The notes under the pieces were generated by a model. That model was not told the DNA's origin. It saw nothing but the letters and a program-made list of their open reading frames with translations, and did no database searches. Source: Minisyncoccota bacterium (GTDB lineage: Bacteria; Patescibacteriota; Microgenomatia; UBA1400; PJMF01). Taken from it: 33,870 bases of DNA. Positions 10,158 to 18,972 of the stretch are shown here, piece by piece. The DNA lies in the NCBI GenBank assembly GCA_018646985.1, contig JABGTR010000005.1, positions 1-33,870 of the forward strand, in the 5' to 3' direction. Both the position numbers and the translations under genes were made by a program. How positions within the stretch are numbered: position 1 is the first letter of the stretch; every line of letters starts with the position of its first letter.

Positions 10158-10599
10158 TTAACTTCTCTATTTCTTGAGCGAAGTCTTCTAGACTATCAAA
10201 GTCTCGGTAAACACTCGCAAATAATAAATACGATAACGGATCAATCTTTCTTAATCTGTTAATTACTAAATTCCCAATCTCCCAACTTTTGACTTCACTG
10301 GTCCTTTTACGACGAAGTAAGGCTTCAATCTTATCGATCATGATGTCAATATCGGCCATCGAAACAGGCCGCTTCCAAGTCGCTTTTACCAAACCTCTCT
10401 TCAATTTTTCTCGGCTAAAGTCTTCTTTTGCACCATCTTTTTTTATCACTTTTAAATCAATGCCTTCAACTCGCTCGTAAGTAGTAAATCTTTTGTCACA
10501 TTGATCACACTCGCGACGTCTTCGAATAGAAGTTTGATCCTCTGCTTCGCGAGAATCAACAACACTGGTATTGTCGTGGTGACAATATGGACACCTCAT
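10147..10599 (-). CDS. nrdR: Transcriptional repressor NrdR
   Basis: Nucleotide-sensing repressor of ribonucleotide reductase genes, with the standard length of 150 residues. The N-terminal zinc ribbon has C3/C6 and C31/C34, with the DNA-binding RRRRECDQCDKRFTTYE. An ATP-cone domain follows (about 46-136, beginning VIKKDGAKEDFSREKLKRG). The ATG at 10599 is preceded by AAGGAG, a clear Shine-Dalgarno site that lies inside the proximal NrdR box. It overlaps nrdJ and is probably autoregulated. Confidence 0.98.
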   Translation of the reverse strand: MRCPYCHHDNTSVVDSREAEDQTSIRRRRECDQCDKRFTTYERVEGIDLKVIKKDGAKEDFSREKLKRGLVKATWKRPVSMADIDIMIDKIEALLRRKRTSEVKSWEIGNLVINRLRKIDPLSYLLFASVYRDFDSLEDFAQEIEKLNVT

Positions 10600-10647
10600 A
10601 CACTACTCCTTGTGGTTAATAATTGCGTAAAACACAACATCTTGTGT
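10600..10647 (-). promoter_or_regulatory. Tandem NrdR boxes upstream of nrdR-nrdJ
   Basis: Two 16-bp boxes start 32 bp apart, about three helical turns. The distal one is ACACAACATCTTGTGT (10632-10647), very close to the consensus ACACWATATCTTGTGT type. The proximal one is ACACTACTCCTTGTGG (10600-10615), which abuts the nrdR ATG and includes its Shine-Dalgarno site. The distal box is the centre of a longer imperfect inverted repeat (GCGTAAAACACAA with TTGTGTTTTTACGC, about 10625-10655). A possible promoter is TTGACA at 10698-10693 with a poor -10 near 10675-10669. Confidence 0.85.
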
Positions 10648-10783
10648 TTTTACGCGGGCAGGATTCTAAGAATCTCACACTCCAAACCCCCCTGTCAATA
10701 TCTCAAAATAGTTCAAAGGGTACTAATCTTAGTTGCAATAAAAGTGCCAAAATAACTCATTAATGAACACAAAAATAGGGCAA

Positions 10784-11323
10784 TTAACTAGAAAGTGACT
10801 GGCTTAAGCGGAGTTTAAGAACGTCGCATTCTTTAATGAGGTGCTCTACGACAGCTTTGTCAGCTCCATCAAATCTGTCTGCAAGAGATTCTGCTTCCCA
10901 CAAATAAGCAGTAAAGTGTTTTAGCATCATCAACTTTACTTCATTAGTAGTATCAGTGTCCAACGTTTCCTGGGTAGCATTCAAAAAGTATTTCTGAGAT
11001 TTAGTTAACGCAGTCAATGCAAAAACAGAATTATCCTGATCTAAAAACTGGTGTGCATAATCAAGTCGTCGCCATCCATACTCTGCTTGAAGCCAAAGCC
11101 TTTTGGGGAAAGGAGTCATCTCTAACTGAGCCTTATCTACTATCATCAGGAGTGGATAGGCAACATGATCTGGTAAGATCGTATTATTAAGATAGAACTG
11201 TCGATGACTAGCTTGGGACTCTGAAGTAGGATAAATGGCTGAAACTGAAGAATTAATCGAAATAGCTATCACTAGCACGCCAAATAAAAAAGAAATAATA
11301 GCTAGCCAAACTTGTGGTTTTTT
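10784..11323 (-). CDS. Membrane-anchored DUF5667-like protein
   Basis: A 179-residue protein from the chosen ATG, with an N-terminal signal anchor (WLAIISFLFGVLVIAISI) and an exported helical domain. The segment ILPDHVAYPLLMIVDKAQLE, followed by an alternating charged helix, resembles DUF5667, a domain of exported CPR proteins whose function is unknown. The open frame reaches a GTG at 11356. I prefer the ATG at 11323 because a promoter -10 at 11352-11347 would put the transcript start inside the longer version. There is no Shine-Dalgarno site. It is downstream of the CPBP-like gene but has its own promoter. Confidence 0.7.
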   Translation of the reverse strand, partial: KKPQVWLAIISFLFGVLVIAISINSSVSAIYPTSESQASHRQFYLNNTILPDHVAYPLLMIVDKAQLEMTPFPKRLWLQAEYGWRRLDYAHQFLDQDNSVFALTALTKSQKYFLNATQETLDTDTTNEVKLMMLKHFTAYLWEAESLADRFDGADKAVVEHLIKECDVLKLRLSQSLSS

Positions 11324-11346
11324 CATAAGTAAATATCGAGGAGTGA

Positions 11347-11374
11347 AGTATACCACTTGACAGACAACTGTCTA
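11347..11374 (-). promoter_or_regulatory. Promoter of the DUF5667-like gene
   Basis: On the minus strand TAGACA (11374-11369), a 16-bp spacer and TATACT (11352-11347). The inferred transcript start is about 19 nt before the ATG at 11323. The -35 is embedded in an inverted repeat (GACAACTGTC, with a further TGACAG copy beside it) that could be an operator. Confidence 0.55.
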
Positions 11375-11375
11375 G

Positions 11376-12080
11376 CTAAAAATAGATCAAAAGCACCATT
11401 CCCCAAATAGTATGAGACATAATCAATAAGTATCCATTTTGCTTTTCTGAGAAAATCAATCCTTGGCCAACTGCAAACATAGTTAACAGACTTAATAAAG
11501 GTAAAACCATCATTAAATCAAATCTTAAAAAGGCATTGGGGATATGAAACAGCAAGAATATTAGAGTTAATAGAACTATTTGCTTAGACAATGACCATTT
11601 AACAAACCGATCTTGAATAACTGTCATCACAAAACTGAAAAAGAAAATCGTTTCCCAAAAAGCAGTGAACAAAGCTAGTAGCATCTCCCACCAGAATCTA
11701 TCTGCAAAAAAAATAAGTAGCGGTTGAATTTTATAACCAGTGATGGCGAAGCGCATAAAAATAGTCACTAAACCAAAAACAGCTCCCAGAACCAACCCTT
11801 TTAATAATCCCGGCTGAAGTTTCTTGAGTCGAAAAGTATCAATTATTGGACGAAAGCCAGTTACGCTCACATAAACCCAAACTGGTAAACCAAAAAATAT
11901 CGCTTTACCAATTATCTCATCAAACCAAACTGGAAAATTGAATAAGCTCCGATATAAAAACCACATTAGACCAGCTAAGATCACTAGTGGGAAAAACAAC
12001 TGATGAGTTAAATCTCGAGAATGTTTTTTTACTCTAATCTTACTTTTTCTAACTGGTTGATTTTTTTTCTTTAAGGGCAT
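11376..12080 (-). CDS. CPBP-like intramembrane protein
   Basis: A 234-residue polytopic membrane protein with about seven hydrophobic segments after a basic N-terminus (KKKNQPVRKSKIRVKK). The layout of a WET motif in one helix (FWETIFFFSFV), FHIPN in another and SHTIW near the end recalls the CPBP/Abi (CAAX protease-like) family. The first glutamate pair of the canonical EExxxR motif is reduced to a single E, so catalysis is uncertain. The start overlaps the kinase-like gene by 32 nt, implying coupled translation. Confidence 0.6.
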   Translation of the reverse strand: MPLKKKNQPVRKSKIRVKKHSRDLTHQLFFPLVILAGLMWFLYRSLFNFPVWFDEIIGKAIFFGLPVWVYVSVTGFRPIIDTFRLKKLQPGLLKGLVLGAVFGLVTIFMRFAITGYKIQPLLIFFADRFWWEMLLALFTAFWETIFFFSFVMTVIQDRFVKWSLSKQIVLLTLIFLLFHIPNAFLRFDLMMVLPLLSLLTMFAVGQGLIFSEKQNGYLLIMSHTIWGMVLLIYF

Positions 12081-12702
12081 TTAGAACTATCTCTTTAGTT
12101 GCTTTTTTTGTACTTGAATAAGTATCAATTACTAAATCGTATAAGTCTGGATGCCAAAAATCAATTGGCGACTCTGCGGAAAGGGTTCCTTTGTCGACAA
12201 CCCACTCCTGCCATTCTTTAGCATAGAGCTTACTCCAAGTCTTAAGATTTGTTTTATATCTACCCATCAAATGCTCCTTGGCTTCTTCAATAGAAATCTG
12301 ATCGCGATTTACAATTCGGTCAATTCTGATTGCATCTTCATTACAAGTCATTAGAACTTTCAAAGTTCCAGGAACTTGCTGAGCCATAAACCCAGACAGC
12401 CATGATTCAAGAATCCAGTTTTCTTCTTCCTGTAGCTTTTCCCTCATCCCAAAATCTACTTGACGATCGAAGTCATCCTCATAGTGAGAAGCATCGTGAT
12501 GAACTCTTTTACTATTATCAAAAAGTCCTTTTTCGGCTGCATAAGCTCGCATAAACTCACCGCCACTAAAACCATGCCACCCATCTAGTTTTAATTCTTC
12601 TCTTAACATGTCTAGTAAAGTGGTCGAGCCACTTCCAGGTAAACCAGAGATAGTGATGTTCTTATAGTTATACTTAAAAATTTGAGGGGTTTGCGAATTC
12701 AT
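12049..12702 (-). CDS. Cytidylate kinase-like P-loop protein (archaeal CMP-kinase type)
   Basis: A 217-residue nucleotide-kinase-like protein. The N-terminal ITISGLPGSGSTTLL has a P-loop (G20-T28) with Ser in place of the Walker lysine. Archaeal-type CMP kinases typically have a similar GLPGTGTTT, so the change fits that family rather than decay. RIDRIVNRDQISIEEAKEHL (about 127-146) resembles the LID-side helix with an RxxRxxxRD pattern. Substrate specificity cannot be read from sequence. A short Shine-Dalgarno-like AGGAA precedes the ATG, and a TACAAT lies further upstream near 12752. It is the third cytidylate-kinase-related gene within about 8 kb. Confidence 0.75.
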   Translation of the reverse strand: MNSQTPQIFKYNYKNITISGLPGSGSTTLLDMLREELKLDGWHGFSGGEFMRAYAAEKGLFDNSKRVHHDASHYEDDFDRQVDFGMREKLQEEENWILESWLSGFMAQQVPGTLKVLMTCNEDAIRIDRIVNRDQISIEEAKEHLMGRYKTNLKTWSKLYAKEWQEWVVDKGTLSAESPIDFWHPDLYDLVIDTYSSTKKATKEIVLNALKEKKSTS

Positions 12703-12793
12703 AGTTTTCCTGATTAAGATAGTTGTGTTTAGTTTGTATTTCAGAATTGTATCATTTTCCTAGAAACACAGGTTAGTATGAATGCCAATTAAG

Positions 12794-12824
12794 TTGTCAA
12801 TGATGGTCTATCTGGGGTTATAAT
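12794..12824 (+). promoter_or_regulatory. Promoter of the first PBP gene
   Basis: TTGTCA (12794-12799), a 19-bp spacer and a perfect TATAAT (12819-12824). The ATG at 12836 follows 11 nt later, so the leader is only a few bases. It is divergent from the kinase-like gene at 12702. Confidence 0.55.
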
Positions 12825-12835
12825 AGAAGCCTGAT

Positions 12836-15322
12836 ATGTCTAGTAAAAAATGGAAACAAGCGCAAAAGAAAAAAATCTTAAAAAAAGAGAGTCGCCCTCT
12901 TAAATCAAAAACTAAGAAAAAAACACCACTCCGTCTTTCTCGATCAACTAAAATTAAAAAGAAAATTAATTTTATTTTATCTGGAGTAAAGGGAAAAACT
13001 AAAAAGAAATTTAGCAAACCAACTCAAAAAAGAATTGTCAGAACTATTAAGTTTTTATTATTACCAGTTACTCACCCAGTTTTAAAATATGTAACCGCAG
13101 TAGTTGTTTCATTATTAATTGTTGGAATCGGAGTCTTGCTCCAACAACTACCATCTCCTCGCCGCTTAACCTCAAAAGATAACTTTGCCGTCAGCACTCT
13201 CATTTATGATCGTCATGGAGAACTGCTTTATGAGATTTTTGATGAAGAGAATCGTGTTCCCATAAAACTCGAAGATCTTCCTCCTCAAATTATCCAAGCT
13301 ACCATTGCTATCGAAGATAAAAATTTCTATCACCACTGGGGTTTTGATCTGATTGGAATTATCAGAGCAGTCCGCAACAATTTAACTAAATCTAGTACTG
13401 AAGGTGGCTCTACCATCACTCAACAACTAGTAAAAAATGCTTTCTTATCTAAAGAAAAAACTCTTACTAGAAAAGCCAAAGAATTGGTCTTATCAATCTT
13501 GACTGAAGTGATGTATTCAAAAGATGAAATCCTAGAGATGTATCTTAATTACATCTCATATGGTGGCACAGCCGTCGGTATCCAAGCTGGTTCCCAAAAA
13601 TATTTTGATAAAGACGCAGCCGACCTAAATTTAGCTGAGGCTTCATTGCTGGCTGGATTACCACAAGCACCTAGTCGCTACTCTCCATTTTCTTCTGACC
13701 CTAGTGTCTCTAAAAAAAGACAAGAAGAAGTTTTGCGACGGATGACAGAAGAGAACTTCATAACTCAGCTCCAAGCAGAAGAAGCAACTGCCCAAACCCT
13801 GGAACTAGCATTATCTAGAACAGATATCCAAGCACCTCACTTTGTGTTTTATGTCCGCGACTTACTTTATGAAGAGTATGGAGCTGAAAAAGTCGAAAAG
13901 GGTGGTTTGAGAGTTTATACTACCTTAGATCTAGAACTTCAAAAAACAGCTCAAGCTTCTGTCTCTGCTGAAGTCGGAAAATTATCTCGTCATCGAGTCA
14001 GTAATGGAGCAGCTCTAGTTACCAAGCCAAATACTGGTGAAATTTTAGCAATGGTAGGTAGTAAAGATTATTTTGATAACGAGATTGATGGGCAAGTTAA
14101 CATCACTCTTAGCCATCGTCAACCAGGCTCTTCAATCAAGCCTTTAATGTATGCCACCACCTTTCAAGAAAAAAAACTCAATCCCGGCAGCATTTTACTA
14201 GATATTCCGACTTGTTTTGAGATACCAGGACAGCCTCAATATTGCCCTAAAAATTATGATGGCTCTTTCAAAGGACCAGTTACTATTCGCCGCTCCTTAG
14301 GCAACTCACTTAACATCCCTGCTGTTAAAGCCATCAACACCATAGGAGTAGAAACATTTATGAATCAAGCTACAAAAATGGGTATCACCACTTGGAAAGA
14401 TCCAGCTAACTATGGCCTCTCCCTAACCCTCGGTGGTGGTGAAGTTAAAATGATTGACATGGCCCAAGCTTTTGGAGTTTTAGCCAACCAAGGTGTAAAA
14501 GTGCCACTCTCACCAATTACAAAAATCGAAGATTACACTGGAGAAGTATTCATGGAGAATAATTTTGAACAACGTCTTGAATACTTGCAGGATTTGACGG
14601 AATTTGATCAAGATAAAAAAGGTGATCTAAAGAGAGTTATGGACCGAGCTCCAGCCTATTTAACTAGCCACATTATGCAAGACAATGCGGCTCGAGTCGA
14701 AGCTTTTGGGTCACGCTCAGAGCTAGTTATTCCCGGACAAATCGTCAGTGCTAAAACTGGTACTACCAACGATATCAAAGACAACTGGACAATCGGTTTT
14801 ACTCCAGAGTACCTAGTAACTACTTGGGTGGGAAACAATGACAATACGCCAATGAATCCCTACTTAGTGTCAGGCGTAACCGGTGCTGCTCCGATTTGGA
14901 ATGACATCATGAGCTTTATTCTTGAAGGACAAGAATCTGTCTGGCCAGAAAAACCAACTGATGTATCTCAAGGCATGGTTTGTGCAAGTGGAATGACCCC
15001 AGAAAAATCTGAAACTAACTGCAGACCACTCAATCAAGAACTCTTCTGGAAAAATAGCCGCCCTTCACAGTCTCAAATCATTGAAAAAGAAATCTGGATT
15101 AAACCAGAGACAGGTTTGCCACCAACTTATGGTGAACAAGCTGAAGGACTAGTTTTAGAAAGACGTACTCTCTATCAAGATCCAGTGACCAAACTTTACT
15201 GTGCTGACTGCAATCGCCCAGTAAGCGAAGATGGGAAAATTCAGTACGAGAAACAAACTGTTAAATACAATTCTAATGATAATTCCGAAACCTTCTTCAA
15301 TGAATTCTTTAATGAAAACTAA
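12836..15322 (+). CDS. Class A penicillin-binding protein (PBP1A-like)
   Basis: Bifunctional murein synthase of 828 residues. A long lysine-rich cytoplasmic tail (1-68) precedes one membrane helix (VTAVVVSLLIVGIGVLL, about 82-98). The glycosyltransferase (GT51) has EDKNFYHHWG and GGSTITQQLVKNAFLSKEKT. The transpeptidase has the serine motif SSIK in RQPGSSIKPLMYAT, SLN in SLGNSLNIPAVKA, and KTG in SAKTGTTND. A C-terminal extension carries cysteines, including LYCADCNRPV. The GH18 gene overlaps its end, and a paralogue follows at 16566. It uses lipid II, which MurJ (31581) would export. Confidence 0.96.
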   Translation: MSSKKWKQAQKKKILKKESRPLKSKTKKKTPLRLSRSTKIKKKINFILSGVKGKTKKKFSKPTQKRIVRTIKFLLLPVTHPVLKYVTAVVVSLLIVGIGVLLQQLPSPRRLTSKDNFAVSTLIYDRHGELLYEIFDEENRVPIKLEDLPPQIIQATIAIEDKNFYHHWGFDLIGIIRAVRNNLTKSSTEGGSTITQQLVKNAFLSKEKTLTRKAKELVLSILTEVMYSKDEILEMYLNYISYGGTAVGIQAGSQKYFDKDAADLNLAEASLLAGLPQAPSRYSPFSSDPSVSKKRQEEVLRRMTEENFITQLQAEEATAQTLELALSRTDIQAPHFVFYVRDLLYEEYGAEKVEKGGLRVYTTLDLELQKTAQASVSAEVGKLSRHRVSNGAALVTKPNTGEILAMVGSKDYFDNEIDGQVNITLSHRQPGSSIKPLMYATTFQEKKLNPGSILLDIPTCFEIPGQPQYCPKNYDGSFKGPVTIRRSLGNSLNIPAVKAINTIGVETFMNQATKMGITTWKDPANYGLSLTLGGGEVKMIDMAQAFGVLANQGVKVPLSPITKIEDYTGEVFMENNFEQRLEYLQDLTEFDQDKKGDLKRVMDRAPAYLTSHIMQDNAARVEAFGSRSELVIPGQIVSAKTGTTNDIKDNWTIGFTPEYLVTTWVGNNDNTPMNPYLVSGVTGAAPIWNDIMSFILEGQESVWPEKPTDVSQGMVCASGMTPEKSETNCRPLNQELFWKNSRPSQSQIIEKEIWIKPETGLPPTYGEQAEGLVLERRTLYQDPVTKLYCADCNRPVSEDGKIQYEKQTVKYNSNDNSETFFNEFFNEN

Positions 15323-16499
15323 CCAAAAATGGTTCTTATGGGTGGTGGGATCTATAGGGCTCAGCATCTCTTTTATCTTTTCAATCTGGTACTTTCAAGA
15401 AGCAATTATTGCCTCACCACTAAGCTCCTTAACTACTTTTAATTTTATCAGTGAGCTTGTTTCAAGTAACGACAAAATTGTCTATGGGTTTATGCCTTAT
15501 TGGAACATTAATAAGGTTGAGATCCAACCCGAACTAACACACTTAGCTTATTTCGGACTAACTATTGGTGCTGATGGTTCAATTATTACGAGGCAAGACG
15601 GTGGCCTTGAACCTGGTTATAAAAATCTTCAAGAAGATCAATTCTTAAGTCTTTCGCAACAAGTAGCTAATAGAGGTCATAGTGTCGACATCACTCTTTC
15701 TCAATTTGAAAGTGATACTATCGTCAGTTTGCTAACTAATGAGAAAAGTATTCAAAACCTATTGACTTCATTGGACTCAATTCTATTAGCTTACCCCATA
15801 AATGGCATTAATTTAGATATTGAGTATGCGGGTAAAATAACAGATCCACTTAGAGAGAAAATGACAAATCTAGTTGTAGCCATAAACCAACATCTAGATC
15901 AAAAGTATGAGCATATCCAGTTCTCAATTGACATGTATGCCTCTGCCGCCAGTACAAATAATATCTGGGATGTAGCTGCCATTGAACCCCACGTAGACTA
16001 CATAGTAGTAATGGCTTATGACTTTCACCAGCGATCTTCACCACAAGCTGGACCAGTGGCACCATTATTTGGTGGTAAAGAATACTGGGATAGCGACATC
16101 AATCAACACTTAGTAGATTTTATAAAAATAGTCCCCAAAGAAAAAATACTCCTTGGAGTGCCTTTCTATGGATACGAGTGGCAAACTACTTCTCGTGATT
16201 CACAAGCTCATACTTTTCCCAAAACAGGTAGCACCGCTAGTTATAAACGAGTCAAAGAAATTTTAGCAAAAAGCGAAGAACTTCAGGTTGAGGAAAGTTG
16301 GAATGAACAAGCTCTTTCACCTTATTTATCCTATGTTGAAGATGGTGAGATTTTTGTGGTTTATTATGAAAACTCTCGCTCACTTTCTTATAAATTAGAC
16401 TATGTGAATCAACTCGATTTAGGTGGAATTTCTATTTGGGCGTTAGGCTATGAAGATAACTCTCGCGAGCTTTGGGACACAATTAACAGAAAACTATAG
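15312..16499 (+). CDS. Membrane-anchored GH18 glycosidase
   Basis: Probable exported glycan hydrolase of about 395 residues. A signal anchor (FLWVVGSIGLSISFIFSIWYF) precedes a TIM-barrel domain starting at KIVYGFMPYW. The catalytic GH18 signature is intact as INGINLDIE, the final Glu being the acid/base. The substrate-side motif VVMAYDFH and a late GGISIWALGYED are also present. The start overlaps the PBP stop by 11 nt; ATG 15300 and ATG 15312 are both possible. Sitting between two PBPs, it is most simply a peptidoglycan N-acetylglucosaminidase or a remodelling enzyme, as in bacterial spore-lytic GH18 proteins. Chitinase activity is the alternative. Confidence 0.88.
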   Translation: MKTNQKWFLWVVGSIGLSISFIFSIWYFQEAIIASPLSSLTTFNFISELVSSNDKIVYGFMPYWNINKVEIQPELTHLAYFGLTIGADGSIITRQDGGLEPGYKNLQEDQFLSLSQQVANRGHSVDITLSQFESDTIVSLLTNEKSIQNLLTSLDSILLAYPINGINLDIEYAGKITDPLREKMTNLVVAINQHLDQKYEHIQFSIDMYASAASTNNIWDVAAIEPHVDYIVVMAYDFHQRSSPQAGPVAPLFGGKEYWDSDINQHLVDFIKIVPKEKILLGVPFYGYEWQTTSRDSQAHTFPKTGSTASYKRVKEILAKSEELQVEESWNEQALSPYLSYVEDGEIFVVYYENSRSLSYKLDYVNQLDLGGISIWALGYEDNSRELWDTINRKL

Positions 16500-16530
16500 G
16501 CTTTTTTACTAAATCACCAGCAGATATGTG

Positions 16531-16559
16531 TTGTTCTTAAAAGAATCAAATGTTATGAT
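16531..16559 (+). promoter_or_regulatory. Promoter of the second PBP gene (leaderless)
   Basis: TTGTTC (16531-16536), a 17-bp spacer and TATGAT (16554-16559). The ATG at 16566 is 6 nt after the -10, so the start codon should be at +1. Confidence 0.65.
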
Positions 16560-16565
16560 CCGCCC

Positions 16566-18965
16566 ATGAGGAAAAAGGATCCTATAGCTTCTAAAAATAG
16601 AACATATTTATTCATCAAAAATACTTTTAAACTAAGACTTGTCAGGTCTTTGTATTTCGCATACTTCTTTAATGAATTGAAGAAACCAGGCTTGATAAGC
16701 CTAAATAAGGCTAGAAAAAGTGCTCTCAAACAGAAGTATTTATTTAAAAAAATTGGTCAAATTTATTTGTGGATGAATCCAATTTCAAAAAAAATTGAAA
16801 AGAAGTTGGTTCATAAAAAAAGTAAAAAAACTACCAACTCACTGCTACTGGGCTGGTCAATCACTAACCTGTTTCCCTTTGAATTAAAGCTACCAAAGAT
16901 TTCTCTGGAAATCCCCAAAATAGCAATTAAATTACCAAAAATTAAGATATCTGCATCAGTTCGCTCAATAGTAATTGGCCTCATTGCGGTTACTATTTTT
17001 GGTGCCGGCTACAACACTTATCTATTCATTTTTAAAGACCTGCCAAAAACAAGTCAGCTTATTCAAGATGACCAGATTGTAACCACCAGAATACTATCTC
17101 GCGACAGCGAAGTCTTATTCAAAATTTATGAGGATGAAAACAGAACACTGGTTAAACTAAGTGACATTCCACAGCACTTGATCGATGCCACTATTGCTAC
17201 TGAAGATAAAAATTTCTACTATCACCGTGGCTTTTCTATCCAAGGAATAATTAGAGCTGCCATCGCCAATAGACAAGACAATAGCATTCAACAAGGTGGC
17301 TCTACCATTACTCAACAACTAGTTAAAAACCGTTTATTGAGTCGTGAGCGAACTATCCAGCGCAAACTTCGAGAGCTCGTCCTTTCCATCTCAGTTGAAA
17401 TCAAATTTAGCAAAGACGATATTTTAGAAATGTACTTTAACCAAGTCCCATATGGTGGCTCTGCCTATGGTGTAGAAGAGGCGGCTCAAAGATACTTTGG
17501 TAAAAACGTGACTCAGCTTAACCTTGCAGAGAGTACCATGTTGGCTGGATTACCAGCTGCCCCTTCTGTTTACTCCCCATTCGCTGTCCCTGAGCTGGCT
17601 AAACGACGCCAAAAAGAGGTCTTACAGAGAATGGTGGATGATGAATACTTAGACCAAACTCAGGCTGATGCAGCTTACAACCAATCGTTAAACTTTCAGC
17701 ACGATAGCATCGATATCATCGCCCCTCACTTTGTGTTTTATATTAAGCAACTACTCGCACAGCAATATGGTGAAGCCGCCATTAATCAAGGTGGCCTAGA
17801 AGTCACTACCACTTTAAACCTAGAGCTTCAGCAAGCTGCGCAGAAAATAGTCACCGATGAAGTCAACAAACTAAAACCACTCCGAGTAAATAATGGGGCA
17901 GCTTTAGTTACAAATCCAAAAACTGGTGAAATTTTAGCAATGGTAGGCAGCAAAGATTATTTTGACTTTGAACACGATGGTCAAGTTAATGTAACCCTTA
18001 GATCCCGTCAACCCGGCTCATCAATCAAACCACTTACTTATGCAATTGCCCTAGAGAATGGAAAATCTCCCAGCTCCATCATTAATGACAGCCCAATTAC
18101 CTACCGATCTCCAGGGAGCCCCCCTTATAGCCCTAAAAACTATGATGGTAAATTTCATGGCAAAGTTACTCTAAGAGAATCATTGGCTTCCTCTTACAAC
18201 GTGCCTGCTGTCAAAACTTTAGCCGAGATTGGAGTTAGTAACATGCTTGATAAAGCTGAGTTAATGGGAATTGATACCTGGCAAGACCGAAGTCGCTTTG
18301 GACTTTCACTTACCTTGGGCGGAGGAGAAGTTAAAATGACTGATATGGCTGAACTTTACAGTTCATTTGCTAATCAAGGAAAAACAACTTCATTAAATCC
18401 TATTTTAGAAATAAAAAATTATAAAGGCGAAATCTTATATAGAAATACTTGTGTTTTAGACAATAAGGGTTGTCCACAGAACAAAACACTCAGTCCTAAA
18501 GTTGCTTATCAAATTTCAGATATTTTATCTGACAATCAAGCACGAACCCCAGCCTTTGGACCTCGTTCTGTCCTACATATCCCCAATCAACAAGTGGCTG
18601 TCAAAACTGGAACAACCAATAACCTCAGAGATAACTGGACAATTGGTTATACGACAGATTATCTAACGGCTGTTTGGGTTGGAAATAATGATAACTTACC
18701 TATGAGCTATGTCGCCTCTGGTATAACTGGAGCTTCTCCAATCTGGAATAACATTATGCGTCTATTACTTGATGAAGATAATCCTCACACGTTCCCAACT
18801 CCAGCTGGTTTAATCAAAGTAAAAATTTGCGCAACTACTGGTACATTACCTTGCGCAAAATGCCCTGTCATCAAAGAAGAATTATTTGTTCCTGGCACAG
18901 AACCACAGAAAGCATGCTCTCCAAATTGGTTCAACAAAAAAGAAACTAATGATGAGAAAAAATAA
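16566..18965 (+). CDS. Class A penicillin-binding protein, paralogue of the gene at 12836
   Basis: A 799-residue bifunctional murein synthase. The long N-terminal cytoplasmic region contains a LPKI repeat-like stretch, then a membrane helix (SIVIGLIAVTIFGAGYNTYL, about 138-157). GT51 has EDKNFYYHRG and GGSTITQQLVKNRLLSRERT. The transpeptidase has SSIK in RQPGSSIKPLTYA, SYN in ASSYNVPAVK, and KTG in VKTGTTNNLRDN. The C-terminal tail has a CxxC (CAKCP) and further cysteines. It is clearly homologous to the first PBP, down to short stretches of near-identical DNA, but the cytoplasmic tails differ. It converges on the cytidylate kinase gene with a gap of 7 nt. Confidence 0.96.
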   Translation: MRKKDPIASKNRTYLFIKNTFKLRLVRSLYFAYFFNELKKPGLISLNKARKSALKQKYLFKKIGQIYLWMNPISKKIEKKLVHKKSKKTTNSLLLGWSITNLFPFELKLPKISLEIPKIAIKLPKIKISASVRSIVIGLIAVTIFGAGYNTYLFIFKDLPKTSQLIQDDQIVTTRILSRDSEVLFKIYEDENRTLVKLSDIPQHLIDATIATEDKNFYYHRGFSIQGIIRAAIANRQDNSIQQGGSTITQQLVKNRLLSRERTIQRKLRELVLSISVEIKFSKDDILEMYFNQVPYGGSAYGVEEAAQRYFGKNVTQLNLAESTMLAGLPAAPSVYSPFAVPELAKRRQKEVLQRMVDDEYLDQTQADAAYNQSLNFQHDSIDIIAPHFVFYIKQLLAQQYGEAAINQGGLEVTTTLNLELQQAAQKIVTDEVNKLKPLRVNNGAALVTNPKTGEILAMVGSKDYFDFEHDGQVNVTLRSRQPGSSIKPLTYAIALENGKSPSSIINDSPITYRSPGSPPYSPKNYDGKFHGKVTLRESLASSYNVPAVKTLAEIGVSNMLDKAELMGIDTWQDRSRFGLSLTLGGGEVKMTDMAELYSSFANQGKTTSLNPILEIKNYKGEILYRNTCVLDNKGCPQNKTLSPKVAYQISDILSDNQARTPAFGPRSVLHIPNQQVAVKTGTTNNLRDNWTIGYTTDYLTAVWVGNNDNLPMSYVASGITGASPIWNNIMRLLLDEDNPHTFPTPAGLIKVKICATTGTLPCAKCPVIKEELFVPGTEPQKACSPNWFNKKETNDEKK

Positions 18966-18972
18966 TTTCTAA

